64,000 nt of DNA from Oscillospiraceae bacterium (GTDB taxonomy: Bacteria > Bacillota > Clostridia > Oscillospirales > Ruminococcaceae). A model generated the notes under the pieces. The model made no database searches and was not told the DNA's origin. It worked only from the letters and a program-made list of their open reading frames with translations. The DNA is taken from contig JAEDJD010000009.1 in assembly GCA_016296505.1 (NCBI GenBank), forward strand, positions 1-64,000. The letters are read 5' to 3'. The translations under genes were made by a program, and so were the position numbers. This document shows, piece by piece, positions 34,675 through 43,721 of this stretch. Numbering within the stretch: position 1 is the first letter of the stretch; the number at the start of each line of letters is the position of its first letter.

Positions 34675-35474
34675 AGGATATCACGCTTGGACAGTTTTTC
34701 CCGATGGACAGCGTTGTACATAAAATGGACGCGCGATATAAGATTATCATCACCTTGATATTTCTGGTCATGCTGTTCTGGGGACAGCATCTGACTTCGC
34801 TCATTGCCGGTTTCTTGTTTGTCATGCTTGCAACGATCTGTTCTAAAATACCGCCGAAAATGCTCGTCAAAAGCATCAAGCCGATCGTACCGATTCTCGC
34901 TGTGACAGGCTTTCTGAATCTGTTTATGCTGAAAGGCGGCAAGACCTATTTTGCATGGAAATTCATCGAAATTACAGAGCAGGGCGTGCAGACCTCCATA
35001 TTTATGGTGGTGCGCATTTGTCTGCTGATCGCAGGAACCTCGCTGCTGACCTATACAACATCCCCGATCGTTCTGACGGACGCGATTGAATCGCTGCTGT
35101 CGCCGCTGAAAAAGCTGAAAATGCCTGTGCATGAGCTGGCGATGATGATGACGATTGCGCTGCGGTTTATTCCAACGCTGATCGAGGAAACCGATAAGAT
35201 TATGGCGGCGCAGAAAGCGCGCGGCGCCGATATGGAAAGCGGCAGCCTGATGCAGCGTGTACGGGCGCTTGTTCCGATTCTGATTCCGCTGTTTGTCTCG
35301 GCATTCCGTCGGGCAGAGGAGCTTGCCCTTGCAATGGAATGCCGCTGCTATCACGGCGGCGAAGGCAGAACCCGTCTGCGCACGCTGCGGAGCGGTATGC
35401 GCGATTATATTGCGCTCGGCATTACGCTTTTGCTCTTTACCGCCGTGATCGTCCTGAATATAATGTTACACTGA
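34668..35474 (+). CDS. ecfT: ECF transporter transmembrane protein EcfT
   Basis: Membrane scaffold joining the two ATPases to S components. 268 residues with about five or six hydrophobic segments and the two cytoplasmic coupling helices bearing the ARG-type signatures (AAQKARGADMESG and ALAMECRCYHGGEGRT). It is translationally coupled to ecfA2. A yfhO-like gene begins 1 base after the stop, so the unit continues. Confidence 0.94.
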   Translation: MLKDITLGQFFPMDSVVHKMDARYKIIITLIFLVMLFWGQHLTSLIAGFLFVMLATICSKIPPKMLVKSIKPIVPILAVTGFLNLFMLKGGKTYFAWKFIEITEQGVQTSIFMVVRICLLIAGTSLLTYTTSPIVLTDAIESLLSPLKKLKMPVHELAMMMTIALRFIPTLIEETDKIMAAQKARGADMESGSLMQRVRALVPILIPLFVSAFRRAEELALAMECRCYHGGEGRTRLRTLRSGMRDYIALGITLLLFTAVIVLNIMLH

Positions 35475-35475
35475 T

Positions 35476-38079
35476 ATGAATGAAAAAAACAAATCGCATC
35501 TTTATCGGATGCTGAGCTTTTTGATTCCCTGCGGCATCATGCTGCTTGTGTTCGGATTGAACGGAAAGTATCCGTTCGGAGAGGACGCTCTGCTCGAATC
35601 GGACGCGGCAGCGCAGTATTATCCATTTTTGCTGCTGCTGCGCAGGACGCTTCGTTCCGGCGGGAGTTTGTTCTATACATGGAGCGCCGGATTCGGTACG
35701 AATCTCTGGGCGCTGCTTGTCTATTATTGTTTCAGTCCGTGGAATCTGATTGCGCTGGCGCTGCCGGAATCCATGATGCAATGCTTTTTATCCCTGTCAG
35801 TTTGCGTCCGGATCGGGCTTGCAGGTCTCTGTACGGCAATTCTGATGCAGACGCTTTCAAAAAAGCAAAGCCTTGCGATTCCGGTGTTTGCTTCGCTTTA
35901 TGGGCTGAGTCAGTGGTTTGTCTGGAATTATTTTCAGCTGATCTGGCTCGACGCCGCGGCGCTGATGCCTTTGCTGCTTGCCGGTATGGTGCGTCTTGTC
36001 CGCGATCGCCGCTGCAAAATGTTTATCGCAGTGCTGCTGCTGTCGCTGATCTGCAATCCGTATTTTAGCTTTATTACCTGCGTTATGACCTTTCTCTGTT
36101 GGATTTGCGCGCTCATCATTCTGAAAAAACCGCTGCGGACGCTTCCACATGAAGCAGGACGATTTTTCGGCTGTGCAATGCTATCAGGCGGCATGGCGGC
36201 GGTGATTCTATTACCGCTTGCGTTTGCCATCCGGACGACAGGCTCTGCGGCGCAGGAGATGCCCGATCTGCTGACGGTCTCTGACAGCTTTCCGGCATTG
36301 CTCGGCAGACTGGTTTCATTTACGTATCCGATTCAGCATATCGGTATGCCGAATCTCTCTTGCAGTATGCTTGGTGTGCTGCTGATCGCCGGTTATCTGA
36401 CTGCAAAGCGAATTTCGCTGCGTGAACGCCTGACGATTGGCGGTCTGCTGATCTTTCTGCTTGTCAGTCTCTGGTATCCGCCGCTGAATTATCTCTGGCA
36501 CGGATTGCATATTCCGAATGGCTTTATTCATCGGTTTGCATTTCTGATACCGTTTGTCCTGCTGATGGCAGGATGGCGTTTTACCGTAACAATGGATCAA
36601 GCCGATTCGCTTCCGTTATGGAAACGGCTTTTACAGCTTGGTTGTATGGCGGCTGTCAGCGCAGGGCTATGCGTCTGCGGCGCTGTGACCGACGCAACGG
36701 ATGTCATTCTGATATCCGTTCTGTTTCTGGTGATTTATGGCTCTCTGTATCTTTGGCGGAATCTGAAGCCGCAGCATCAGCCGGCGATGCTGGTCATATT
36801 GCTGTGCAGCGTCTGCGCCGAAGCGGTTACCAGTACGAATCTGCTGCTTTCTTTTTTACCGCAGTTATATCAAGCGTCCGATCTGGCAGAGCAGCCTGCG
36901 ATCCATGAAGCGGTGGCTGCGATCCGGAAAGAATCCGGCGAAAAACCGCAGAGGACGGCGTTTGCAATCGGATATGGTTTCAATCCGGAGATGTTTTCCG
37001 ATCTGCCGTTCGGCGGTACGCTGTATTCATCGCTGATTCCGGGGGCGCTGTCGGATTCGCTTTCTGCGCTCGGTATGTATGCCGGCTCTGACCTGAATCG
37101 CTATTTTTACCAGCCGCTGCCGCCTGTGTCCACGCTTCTGACGGATATCCGCTATGTGATTGTTCCGGAATGCGGCGATTATCCGGACGCGTTTTATGAA
37201 ACGCTTGGCGATACCTGCGCGCTGCGATTCCAATATGATCTGCCGTTCGGCTTCTGTATTCCGGAAAAGCTGGAGCTTTCCGCCGAGGAATCCGTGCCGG
37301 AGCGTCAGAACCGCTTATTCTGCCAGATTGCAGGTACTGATGTCTGCAAGTATCTTTCGGCAGAAGTGACGTCGTCAGATGTGGAGATCGCCGGATCTCC
37401 GGATGATGCGATTACTTGCAAAACAGATGCGCAGCCACAGCATACGCTGACTTATCGCTTTACGATCGACGCAGACGGTTCTTATATCTATGATATACTG
37501 CCGGATGCCGCGCTTTGTCCGGCAATCAAATACTATAACGTCATTGCAGATGGCGAGCTGATGCGGCAGTCGCTGTTTCCAAAGAATGAGCCGTATGAGC
37601 ATACCGGCGAGATGCAGTATGCAGGTACGTTCCGCAAGGGGCAGCGCGTTGAAATTACAGTGGGCTTGTGGCAGGAATGTGCCGGTACGTTGCAGGTGCG
37701 GATGGCAAGACTCGATGAAGACGCTTTTGCAGACGGCTTGCGGACGGTTAACGCATATGCAATGCAGAATGTACAGGTGCAGGATACGGAAATCATTGGT
37801 ACGGTTACAGCAGGAGATTCGCGTAATCTGTTATATCTGCCCGTGCCGTATGATCGGGGATGGCGCGCCGAAATCGACGGACAATCTGCCGAAATTACAG
37901 AGGCAATGTCCGGAATGCTTGGTCTGCGGCTGTCTGCCGGAACGCATACAATCCGCCTGCATTATCGTCCGCAGGGATTTGCGGCAGGCTGCGTCATCAG
38001 CTTGATCAGTCTGACGCTCTGTGCGGCGATGATGATTCTGCGCCGCCGCAGCGATTCCAACGACTCGGAGGACGAATGA
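35476..38079 (+). CDS. YfhO-family membrane protein (GT-C-like)
   Basis: An 867-residue protein with roughly a dozen hydrophobic segments in residues 8-430, one C-terminal membrane segment, and a large extracytoplasmic beta-rich region (about residues 450-840). The N-terminal loop ESDAAAQYYPFLLLLRRTL and the following GFGTNLWA are typical of the YfhO family, which is linked to glycosylation of wall polymers in Bacillus and Listeria. It would use a lipid-linked sugar outside the membrane (inference from family). Packed between ecfT and truA with 1-base and 0-base gaps, so it is in the same operon. Confidence 0.9.
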   Translation: MNEKNKSHLYRMLSFLIPCGIMLLVFGLNGKYPFGEDALLESDAAAQYYPFLLLLRRTLRSGGSLFYTWSAGFGTNLWALLVYYCFSPWNLIALALPESMMQCFLSLSVCVRIGLAGLCTAILMQTLSKKQSLAIPVFASLYGLSQWFVWNYFQLIWLDAAALMPLLLAGMVRLVRDRRCKMFIAVLLLSLICNPYFSFITCVMTFLCWICALIILKKPLRTLPHEAGRFFGCAMLSGGMAAVILLPLAFAIRTTGSAAQEMPDLLTVSDSFPALLGRLVSFTYPIQHIGMPNLSCSMLGVLLIAGYLTAKRISLRERLTIGGLLIFLLVSLWYPPLNYLWHGLHIPNGFIHRFAFLIPFVLLMAGWRFTVTMDQADSLPLWKRLLQLGCMAAVSAGLCVCGAVTDATDVILISVLFLVIYGSLYLWRNLKPQHQPAMLVILLCSVCAEAVTSTNLLLSFLPQLYQASDLAEQPAIHEAVAAIRKESGEKPQRTAFAIGYGFNPEMFSDLPFGGTLYSSLIPGALSDSLSALGMYAGSDLNRYFYQPLPPVSTLLTDIRYVIVPECGDYPDAFYETLGDTCALRFQYDLPFGFCIPEKLELSAEESVPERQNRLFCQIAGTDVCKYLSAEVTSSDVEIAGSPDDAITCKTDAQPQHTLTYRFTIDADGSYIYDILPDAALCPAIKYYNVIADGELMRQSLFPKNEPYEHTGEMQYAGTFRKGQRVEITVGLWQECAGTLQVRMARLDEDAFADGLRTVNAYAMQNVQVQDTEIIGTVTAGDSRNLLYLPVPYDRGWRAEIDGQSAEITEAMSGMLGLRLSAGTHTIRLHYRPQGFAAGCVISLISLTLCAAMMILRRRSDSNDSEDE

Positions 38080-38838
38080 ATGCGCACACTCAAAATGACA
38101 ATCGCATACCGCGGCACGCGCTATCATGGCTTTCAGCGACAGCCCAATGCCATAACGGTACAGGGAGAATTGGAAAAGCAGCTTTCACGTGTGCTGAATG
38201 GGCAGACAACCGCATACGGCTGTTCCCGTACAGATACCGGCGTTCATGCGAATCAGTTTGTGCTGCATCTGCATACGGAACGGGAAATCCGCTGCAAAAA
38301 TCTCGTCCGTGCGCTGAATGGCTATCTGCCGGATGATATTTCCGTGCTTGCCTGCGAGGACGCGCTGCCAGCGTTTCATGCGCGTTTTGATTGCAAGGGT
38401 AAGGAGTATCTCTATCGCATTCATCATCATGAAAGCAAAAATCCGTTTTTGACCGATCTGGCGTTTCATTATCGCAGACCGCTCGATATCGAGAAGATTC
38501 GATATGCGGCGGCGCAGGTCGTAGGTACGCGCGATTTCCATAGCTTTTGTGCGCAGGCGACTGCCGAATCCAACTGCGTCCGCACAATCTATGGAACATC
38601 CGTGGAGGCTTCCGGCAGCGATGTTGCAATCCGGATTCGCGGCGATGGCTTTTTGTATAATATGGTGCGAATTTTTGTCGGGACGCTGCTGGATATCAAC
38701 GAGGGCGTCTTTCCACCCGACGCGATGCCCGAAATTCTTGCGGCAAAAAATCGTCTGGCTGCCGGCAGAACCGCAATGGCACATGGACTTTATCTGAATC
38801 AGGTCTTTTATTCGGACGCCGAATGCAGATCAATGTGA
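38080..38838 (+). CDS. truA: tRNA pseudouridine(38-40) synthase TruA
   Basis: Converts uridines 38-40 of the anticodon stem to pseudouridine. The 252-residue product contains the catalytic Asp in CSRTDTGVHANQFV, YRGTRYHGFQRQP at the N-terminus and FLYNMVRIFVGTLL at the C-terminus. The ATG follows directly on the yfhO stop, with GGAGGACGA just upstream. An ecfA-ecfA-ecfT-truA order is common in Firmicutes; the inserted yfhO gene is the difference here. Confidence 0.97.
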   Translation: MRTLKMTIAYRGTRYHGFQRQPNAITVQGELEKQLSRVLNGQTTAYGCSRTDTGVHANQFVLHLHTEREIRCKNLVRALNGYLPDDISVLACEDALPAFHARFDCKGKEYLYRIHHHESKNPFLTDLAFHYRRPLDIEKIRYAAAQVVGTRDFHSFCAQATAESNCVRTIYGTSVEASGSDVAIRIRGDGFLYNMVRIFVGTLLDINEGVFPPDAMPEILAAKNRLAAGRTAMAHGLYLNQVFYSDAECRSM

Positions 38839-38872
38839 GAAATATAGGAGACAATAGAAAGAAGGGCGAAAT

Positions 38873-40090
38873 TTGGAAAACAAAAAACCGGCAGTCAAAT
38901 CGCCAAAAAACAATCGAACTGCCAAGGATATCTATGCCATGCGAAAGCGCAGAAAACGGCGTAAGGTACTGAGACAAAGCGCTTGGCTGCTATTGCTCGC
39001 AATCGTGATTCTTGTGCTGTATCAACGGCGTGATTCGTGGATTCCGAAGCTCGAAACCATAGGGACGCGTCACCAGAGTCACCAGAATACGTTCGGAGAC
39101 ACCGATGGTAATTTTCCCATCTATATTTATGGCAACGCCGAATATCAGCTTGCACAAGCCGGCGATCAGCTGCTTCTGCTGAATGACTCCTATCTCAATT
39201 TCTATGAGCAGGACGGTACGCTTGCTGCGGCGCGGCAGCATACTTATGGCAATGTTATGCTGCAAACTGCCGGCGATTACGGTTTGCTTTATGAAAATGG
39301 CGGCACGCATTTTCGTCTGGAAACGCCGGCAAAGCTGCGCTATGAGAAAACGCTCAATGATCAGATTGTGTTCGGCAGAGTATCAAGAAATGGCATGGCA
39401 GCGATCATTACCGGCGCTGAGGACTGCGCGTGCAGATTGTATGTGTTCAATAGCAAGGGTCAACAGATCTATGAGCGTGACTGCGTGGAACGAATCTCAG
39501 AGCTTGCATTCCATGCGGATGAAACCGGATGCTATGCCGTTCGCATCGAAACAGAGAACGGCGTGATGAAATCTGTTGTAAATTCATACGATTTTTCTTC
39601 GGCGGATACAATTTGGTCAAGTCAACCCCTTGACATGGTTGCGATTTCGGTATATAATACCAGTGAGGGGAATTTGTTCATTCTTGGAGATAACAAATGC
39701 TGCTATCTCGACGCGACTGGCAACCTGCTCTCCAGTTATACCTATCCGGATCAGCTGGTGCGCGGATGTTTTGCCGGTAATACAGCAGCGATGCTGTTCC
39801 GGAATGATGAGACACGGACCAGATCGGTTGTCGTCATAAATGGGGCGTCCGGCTCTCCGGCAGTCCGTACATATGAAAAGGACGTCAGAGATATCGGGCT
39901 GATGACGGAACATGATGAAGTGCTTGTTCAGCTTCGTAATGAGATTGAAACAATCAGCTATCAGTGCAATGTTATGCAGACAACACCGCTTGCGGACAGC
40001 TATGACGGATTCCTGCGCATCGGGCAGAATTTGTTTTTAAAAGGCTACGATCATATTGCGTGTTTGGAATACCAAACGCCTGATCGGTAA
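38873..40090 (+). CDS. DUF5711 family membrane-anchored protein
   Basis: A 405-residue protein: a very basic cytoplasmic N-terminus (MRKRRKRRKVLRQS), one transmembrane segment (about residues 39-52) and a large extracytoplasmic domain with repeated beta-strand blocks resembling a beta-propeller (repeated short hydrophobic runs every 35-45 residues). The layout matches DUF5711 of Clostridia, function unknown. The start is TTG at 38873, supported by GAAGGG upstream and by the absence of an in-frame ATG before the membrane segment. It lies 34 bases after truA. Confidence 0.75.
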   Translation: MENKKPAVKSPKNNRTAKDIYAMRKRRKRRKVLRQSAWLLLLAIVILVLYQRRDSWIPKLETIGTRHQSHQNTFGDTDGNFPIYIYGNAEYQLAQAGDQLLLLNDSYLNFYEQDGTLAAARQHTYGNVMLQTAGDYGLLYENGGTHFRLETPAKLRYEKTLNDQIVFGRVSRNGMAAIITGAEDCACRLYVFNSKGQQIYERDCVERISELAFHADETGCYAVRIETENGVMKSVVNSYDFSSADTIWSSQPLDMVAISVYNTSEGNLFILGDNKCCYLDATGNLLSSYTYPDQLVRGCFAGNTAAMLFRNDETRTRSVVVINGASGSPAVRTYEKDVRDIGLMTEHDEVLVQLRNEIETISYQCNVMQTTPLADSYDGFLRIGQNLFLKGYDHIACLEYQTPDR

Positions 40091-40164
40091 AAATGATATC
40101 AGAGAGAAATAAGATAGAATGATAATTCGCTTGCGGTAGAATGAGAAAAACGGAGGATAAGTGC

Positions 40165-41079
40165 ATGGGCACATCATATTGGTGGATATTCGATCTGTTG
40201 TTGATCGTGATTGTGATATATGTGATTGTGGCAAATGCAAAGCGCGGTGTTACAAAAATATTGCTGATCAGCATCGGTTATGTTTTCACAACAGTCGCGG
40301 CGTCGCTGCTCGCTGCGATCGCCGCGCCAACGCTGTATCAGACCGTCGCTTATGATAATAATATCAACGGTATTGTGACCGCAAATCAGCATATGGATTT
40401 TGTCGAGGTCTTTTCAGACGCAATAGACGCGCAGCAATACGGCTTTGTCATGGATCGCGCAGTGGTGAAGCGTACCTTGACCGATCCGAAGAAAAATCTT
40501 CATTTTCATGACGCGTTTTTTGATTATGCCACCCAAACAACCGGTGGACCGGTCTCCATGAAATCCGATTTTAACCAGATGCTGTACAAGGCTTTTGCGG
40601 AAAGTTACGGCGCGCAGATCGATGAACGGCTTCCGCGCTATGTTCGGATGTATTTTGATAAGCAGATCAGAGAAAATCCGGAAATCATGTTCAGTCTGAT
40701 TTCCGTGTACTATGATAATACCAAGACGCAGACGGAACGTGCGGATGTTTTGGAAAAAATGTTTGCTGCTAAGCCTACAACAGAGGTGCTGCAAATCTTT
40801 ATTTATCTGATTATTTTCTCTATCATAATGGCAATTATTGCGCTGATTAGTGCGATATTGCAGAATCGTATCTTCCTGAATATTCAGAAAGTGACAGATC
40901 ATGCGGTCGGCGGACTGCTCGGCATCATCGAAGCGGGTATCGTGGTTGTGCTGCTGACATTGGTTGTCCGACTGTTGGTGCTGCTGGTTGGTGGAAAATT
41001 CCTGTTCTTTAACGATGCAACGATTGCAGAATCGAAACTGTTCTCGTTCTTCTACGACCATATCGGCATTATGCTATAA
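40165..41079 (+). CDS. CvpA-like membrane protein
   Basis: A 304-residue protein with N-terminal hydrophobic segments (WWIFDLLLIVIVIYVIVANAKRGVTK and a second helix to residue 60), a central soluble region of about 150 residues, and two C-terminal membrane segments. The opening D-lll-viv-y.i..a..RG.. pattern is typical of the CvpA family (colicin V production protein), but the central insertion makes it longer than usual. GGAGG lies 8 bases before the ATG at 40165, so the ATG at 40141 is not used. Role unknown; likely membrane or envelope homeostasis. Confidence 0.7.
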   Translation: MGTSYWWIFDLLLIVIVIYVIVANAKRGVTKILLISIGYVFTTVAASLLAAIAAPTLYQTVAYDNNINGIVTANQHMDFVEVFSDAIDAQQYGFVMDRAVVKRTLTDPKKNLHFHDAFFDYATQTTGGPVSMKSDFNQMLYKAFAESYGAQIDERLPRYVRMYFDKQIRENPEIMFSLISVYYDNTKTQTERADVLEKMFAAKPTTEVLQIFIYLIIFSIIMAIIALISAILQNRIFLNIQKVTDHAVGGLLGIIEAGIVVVLLTLVVRLLVLLVGGKFLFFNDATIAESKLFSFFYDHIGIML

Positions 41080-41080
41080 T
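41072..41080 (+). promoter_or_regulatory. Extended -10 promoter upstream of the Clp ATPase gene
   Basis: TGCTATAAT overlaps the stop codon of the CvpA-like gene. No good -35 element is seen. No CtsR-type GGTCAAA direct repeat or CIRCE element was found between here and the start. Confidence 0.5.
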
Positions 41081-41147
41081 GATGAAGCACCTCTGCTGCG
41101 GAATCTGCCGTCGCAGAGGCGCTCTATTAGAATCAATACAACCTAAG

Positions 41148-41178
41148 AAAGGAGCGGATTCCATTTAATCGGAATCCG
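41148..41178 (+). promoter_or_regulatory. Ribosome binding site followed by a hairpin before the Clp ATPase start
   Basis: AAAGGAG (41148-41154) abuts an 8-bp perfect stem, CGGATTCC (41155-41162) with GGAATCCG (41171-41178). Only 8 bases separate the stem from the ATG at 41187. Linear spacing is 32 bases; with the hairpin folded it becomes about 8, a workable distance. Confidence 0.65.
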
Positions 41179-41186
41179 ATAGAAAT

Positions 41187-43532
41187 ATGGTTCTTTGCAG
41201 TCAATGTAAGAAGCGCCCTGCCATTGTGTTTATCACATCTGTGCAGGGGACGGAAAAACGGAATGAGGGTCTGTGCCTTGCCTGTGCGAAAAAGATGAAT
41301 ATTCCGCAGGTCGCGGAGTATATGGAGCATATGGGCATCTCCGACGAGGATATTGAGCAGATGAGCGAACAAATGATGGATTTGCTCGATAATGAGGACG
41401 AGAATTTTGAAATGGGCGGCGCAAGTACCATGCCCGGCTTTTTGCAGAGGCTCTTTACCGATCAGCCCGTTACATCGGAGCAGGATCAGCCAAAGGATAA
41501 GTCGGATGATCATAAAGACGCTGCGAAGGAAAAAGGCAGCGGCTTGTTCGGCAGATTCGGCGATAAATCCCGCGATAGTAAGGGCGAGGATCGGAAATCT
41601 AAGAAAAAAGATCGCAAAAAGGAACTCAAATACCTCGATAGCTATTGTACCAACCTCAGCAAGCGCGCGGAGGAAGGTAAAATGGATGGCGTCATCGGCA
41701 GAGATACCGAGATCGCTCGTGTGATTCAGATTCTCTCGCGCCGTCAGAAGAATAATCCCTGCTTGATCGGTGAACCGGGCGTCGGTAAAACGGCGGTCGC
41801 CGAGGGCATTGCGCTCCGGATTGCGTCCGGCAATGTACCGTTTCATCTCAAGGATAAGAAAATCTATCTGCTTGATATGACCGCATTGGTCGCCGGAACA
41901 CAGTTCCGCGGTCAGTTCGAGAGCAGAGTGAAAGGCTTGGTTGAGGAGGTCAAGGAGCAGGGGAATATTATTCTGTTTATTGACGAGGTGCATAGTCTCG
42001 TCGGTGCAGGCGATTCCGAAGGCTCGATGAATGCTGCAAATATCCTCAAACCTGCGCTCTCCCGCGGTGAAGTGCAGGTGATCGGTGCGACAACCTTTAC
42101 CGAATACCGCAAGTATATCGAAAAGGATGGCGCCTTGGAACGCCGTTTTCAGCCTGTTAAGGTCGAAGAACCAACCATCGAGGATACCGTTGAGATTCTC
42201 AAGGGCGTTGCAAAATATTATGAAGAATTCCATCGCGTGCATATTTCTCCGGCAATGTTGCGGCTCTGCACGGTGCTGTCCGAGCGCTATATCACTGACC
42301 GTTTCCTGCCGGATAAGGCAATTGATTTGCTTGACGAAAGCTGTGCCTATGTCAGTATCCGGCATCCGGAGCTGACAGAGCTTGACCGCCTGACAACCGA
42401 GATCGCCGAAAAACAGGCGCAGATTGAAGAAATTGAAGCCGATGAAAATCCGGATTATCAGAAATTGCAGGAGCGCAAGGGCGAAATGATTCATATGAAA
42501 GCTCGCTTTGATGAACTGACGGAGCATCCCGTCGAGGTTCATGTCGAGGCGAATGACCTTGCTCATGTCATCGAGATCTGGACCGGAATCCCTGCAAATA
42601 AAATCGAGGAAACAGAATACGCGAAGCTGCGTGATCTCGAATCCCATTTGCAGGAGCATATCATCGGACAGGACGCGGCGATTGCTGCACTCGCAAAGGC
42701 GATCAAGCGCAGCCGGGTCCAGATGTCCGCACGCCGCCGACCGGCTTCCTTTATCTTTGTCGGTCCGACCGGCGTTGGAAAAACAGAGCTTGTCAAGGTG
42801 CTCTCAGATGAGATGTTTGATTCTACTGAACCGCTGATTCGGCTGGATATGACGGAATACATGGAAAAGCACGCTGTATCGCGTATGATTGGTTCGCCTC
42901 CGGGCTATGTCGGCTATGACGAGGCTGGTCAGCTTACCGAAAAAGTGCGCCGTAGACCGTATTCTGTGATTCTCTTTGACGAGATCGAGAAAGCGCATCC
43001 GGATGTGATGAATCTGTTGCTTCAAATTCTCGACGAGGGTAAGATTGACGACGCACAAGGCAGAACGGTCAACTTTGAGAATACGATCATTGTTATGACC
43101 TCGAATGCCGGCAGCACCGATAAATCAACAGGTGTAGGCTTCAACCGCACGGAGGAGGATATTTCTAAGGAAAAGGCGCTCAAAGCGCTCAAAGAATTCC
43201 TGCGTCCGGAATTTGTCGGCAGAGTCGATGAAATTATCGTCTTTAAGCCGCTGACGATTGAGGATCATGTGCGTATTGCAGACCTTATGCTGAAAGAAAC
43301 TGCCGGTGCACTGTCTGAGCGCGGCATTCTGCTCGATTGGGATGAGGCTGCACTGAAAGCGGTTGCGGAAAAATCGCATGGTCATCGCTATGGCGCGCGC
43401 GATATTCGCCGTGTGCTGCGCGATGAGGTGGAAGACCCGATCGCGTCTATGATTGTTGACGCCGAGCTTCCGCTTAGACTGCTGCATATCCGTGGTACAG
43501 CGGATGGCATTCAGGTGGAATCGGAAACATAA
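41187..43532 (+). CDS. ClpE-type ATP-dependent Clp protease ATP-binding subunit
   Basis: Hsp100 unfoldase that remodels proteins and feeds them to ClpP. 781 residues. It begins with a zinc finger (CSQCKKRP...GLCLACAKK), the hallmark of ClpE, in place of the usual N-domain repeats. The first AAA+ domain has GEPGVGKTAVAEG and FIDEVHSLVGAG; a coiled-coil middle region (about residues 400-440) follows; the second AAA+ domain has FVGPTGVGKTELVK and ILFDEIEKAHPD, and ends in the D2-small domain with GHRYGARDIRR. Heat-shock control by CtsR is usual for this class, but no CtsR box is visible; a hairpin in the translation start region may control it instead. Confidence 0.93.
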   Translation: MVLCSQCKKRPAIVFITSVQGTEKRNEGLCLACAKKMNIPQVAEYMEHMGISDEDIEQMSEQMMDLLDNEDENFEMGGASTMPGFLQRLFTDQPVTSEQDQPKDKSDDHKDAAKEKGSGLFGRFGDKSRDSKGEDRKSKKKDRKKELKYLDSYCTNLSKRAEEGKMDGVIGRDTEIARVIQILSRRQKNNPCLIGEPGVGKTAVAEGIALRIASGNVPFHLKDKKIYLLDMTALVAGTQFRGQFESRVKGLVEEVKEQGNIILFIDEVHSLVGAGDSEGSMNAANILKPALSRGEVQVIGATTFTEYRKYIEKDGALERRFQPVKVEEPTIEDTVEILKGVAKYYEEFHRVHISPAMLRLCTVLSERYITDRFLPDKAIDLLDESCAYVSIRHPELTELDRLTTEIAEKQAQIEEIEADENPDYQKLQERKGEMIHMKARFDELTEHPVEVHVEANDLAHVIEIWTGIPANKIEETEYAKLRDLESHLQEHIIGQDAAIAALAKAIKRSRVQMSARRRPASFIFVGPTGVGKTELVKVLSDEMFDSTEPLIRLDMTEYMEKHAVSRMIGSPPGYVGYDEAGQLTEKVRRRPYSVILFDEIEKAHPDVMNLLLQILDEGKIDDAQGRTVNFENTIIVMTSNAGSTDKSTGVGFNRTEEDISKEKALKALKEFLRPEFVGRVDEIIVFKPLTIEDHVRIADLMLKETAGALSERGILLDWDEAALKAVAEKSHGHRYGARDIRRVLRDEVEDPIASMIVDAELPLRLLHIRGTADGIQVESET

Positions 43533-43537
43533 AATAA

Positions 43538-43566
43538 ACTCCGGCATCGTTTGCTGATGCCGGAGT
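43538..43566 (+). terminator. Hairpin after the Clp ATPase gene
   Basis: ACTCCGGCATC (43538-43548) pairs with GATGCCGGAGT (43556-43566). It is followed only by ACGTTTATC, so it may be weak alone or act as a 3'-end stabiliser before the second terminator at 43665. Confidence 0.6.
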
Positions 43567-43664
43567 ACGTTTATCTGGACAGATAAGCAGCGAAAGCTTG
43601 CGCATATATGTGTACTGGCTCACGCGTTCGGAGGTGTTTTTCTCACGTTCAGATGTGTGTATAA

Positions 43665-43701
43665 AAAAAGCAGATGCAGAAAATTCCCGCATCTGCTTTT
43701 T
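43665..43701. terminator. Bidirectional terminator between clp and gdhA
   Basis: AAAAAGCAGATGC (43665-43677) pairs with GCATCTGCTTTTT (43689-43701); the stem is flanked by A- and T-runs, so it works for clp on the plus strand and gdhA on the minus strand. Confidence 0.85.
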
Positions 43702-43721
43702 ATTATGTGATTGGAACTGAA

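Noticed and set aside
41080..41186. CtsR or HrcA operator before the Clp ATPase gene
   Set aside because: No GGTCAAA direct repeat and no CIRCE inverted repeat were found.
41133..42659. Long minus-strand frame opposite the Clp ATPase gene
   Set aside because: Antisense shadow with no promoter or ribosome binding site.
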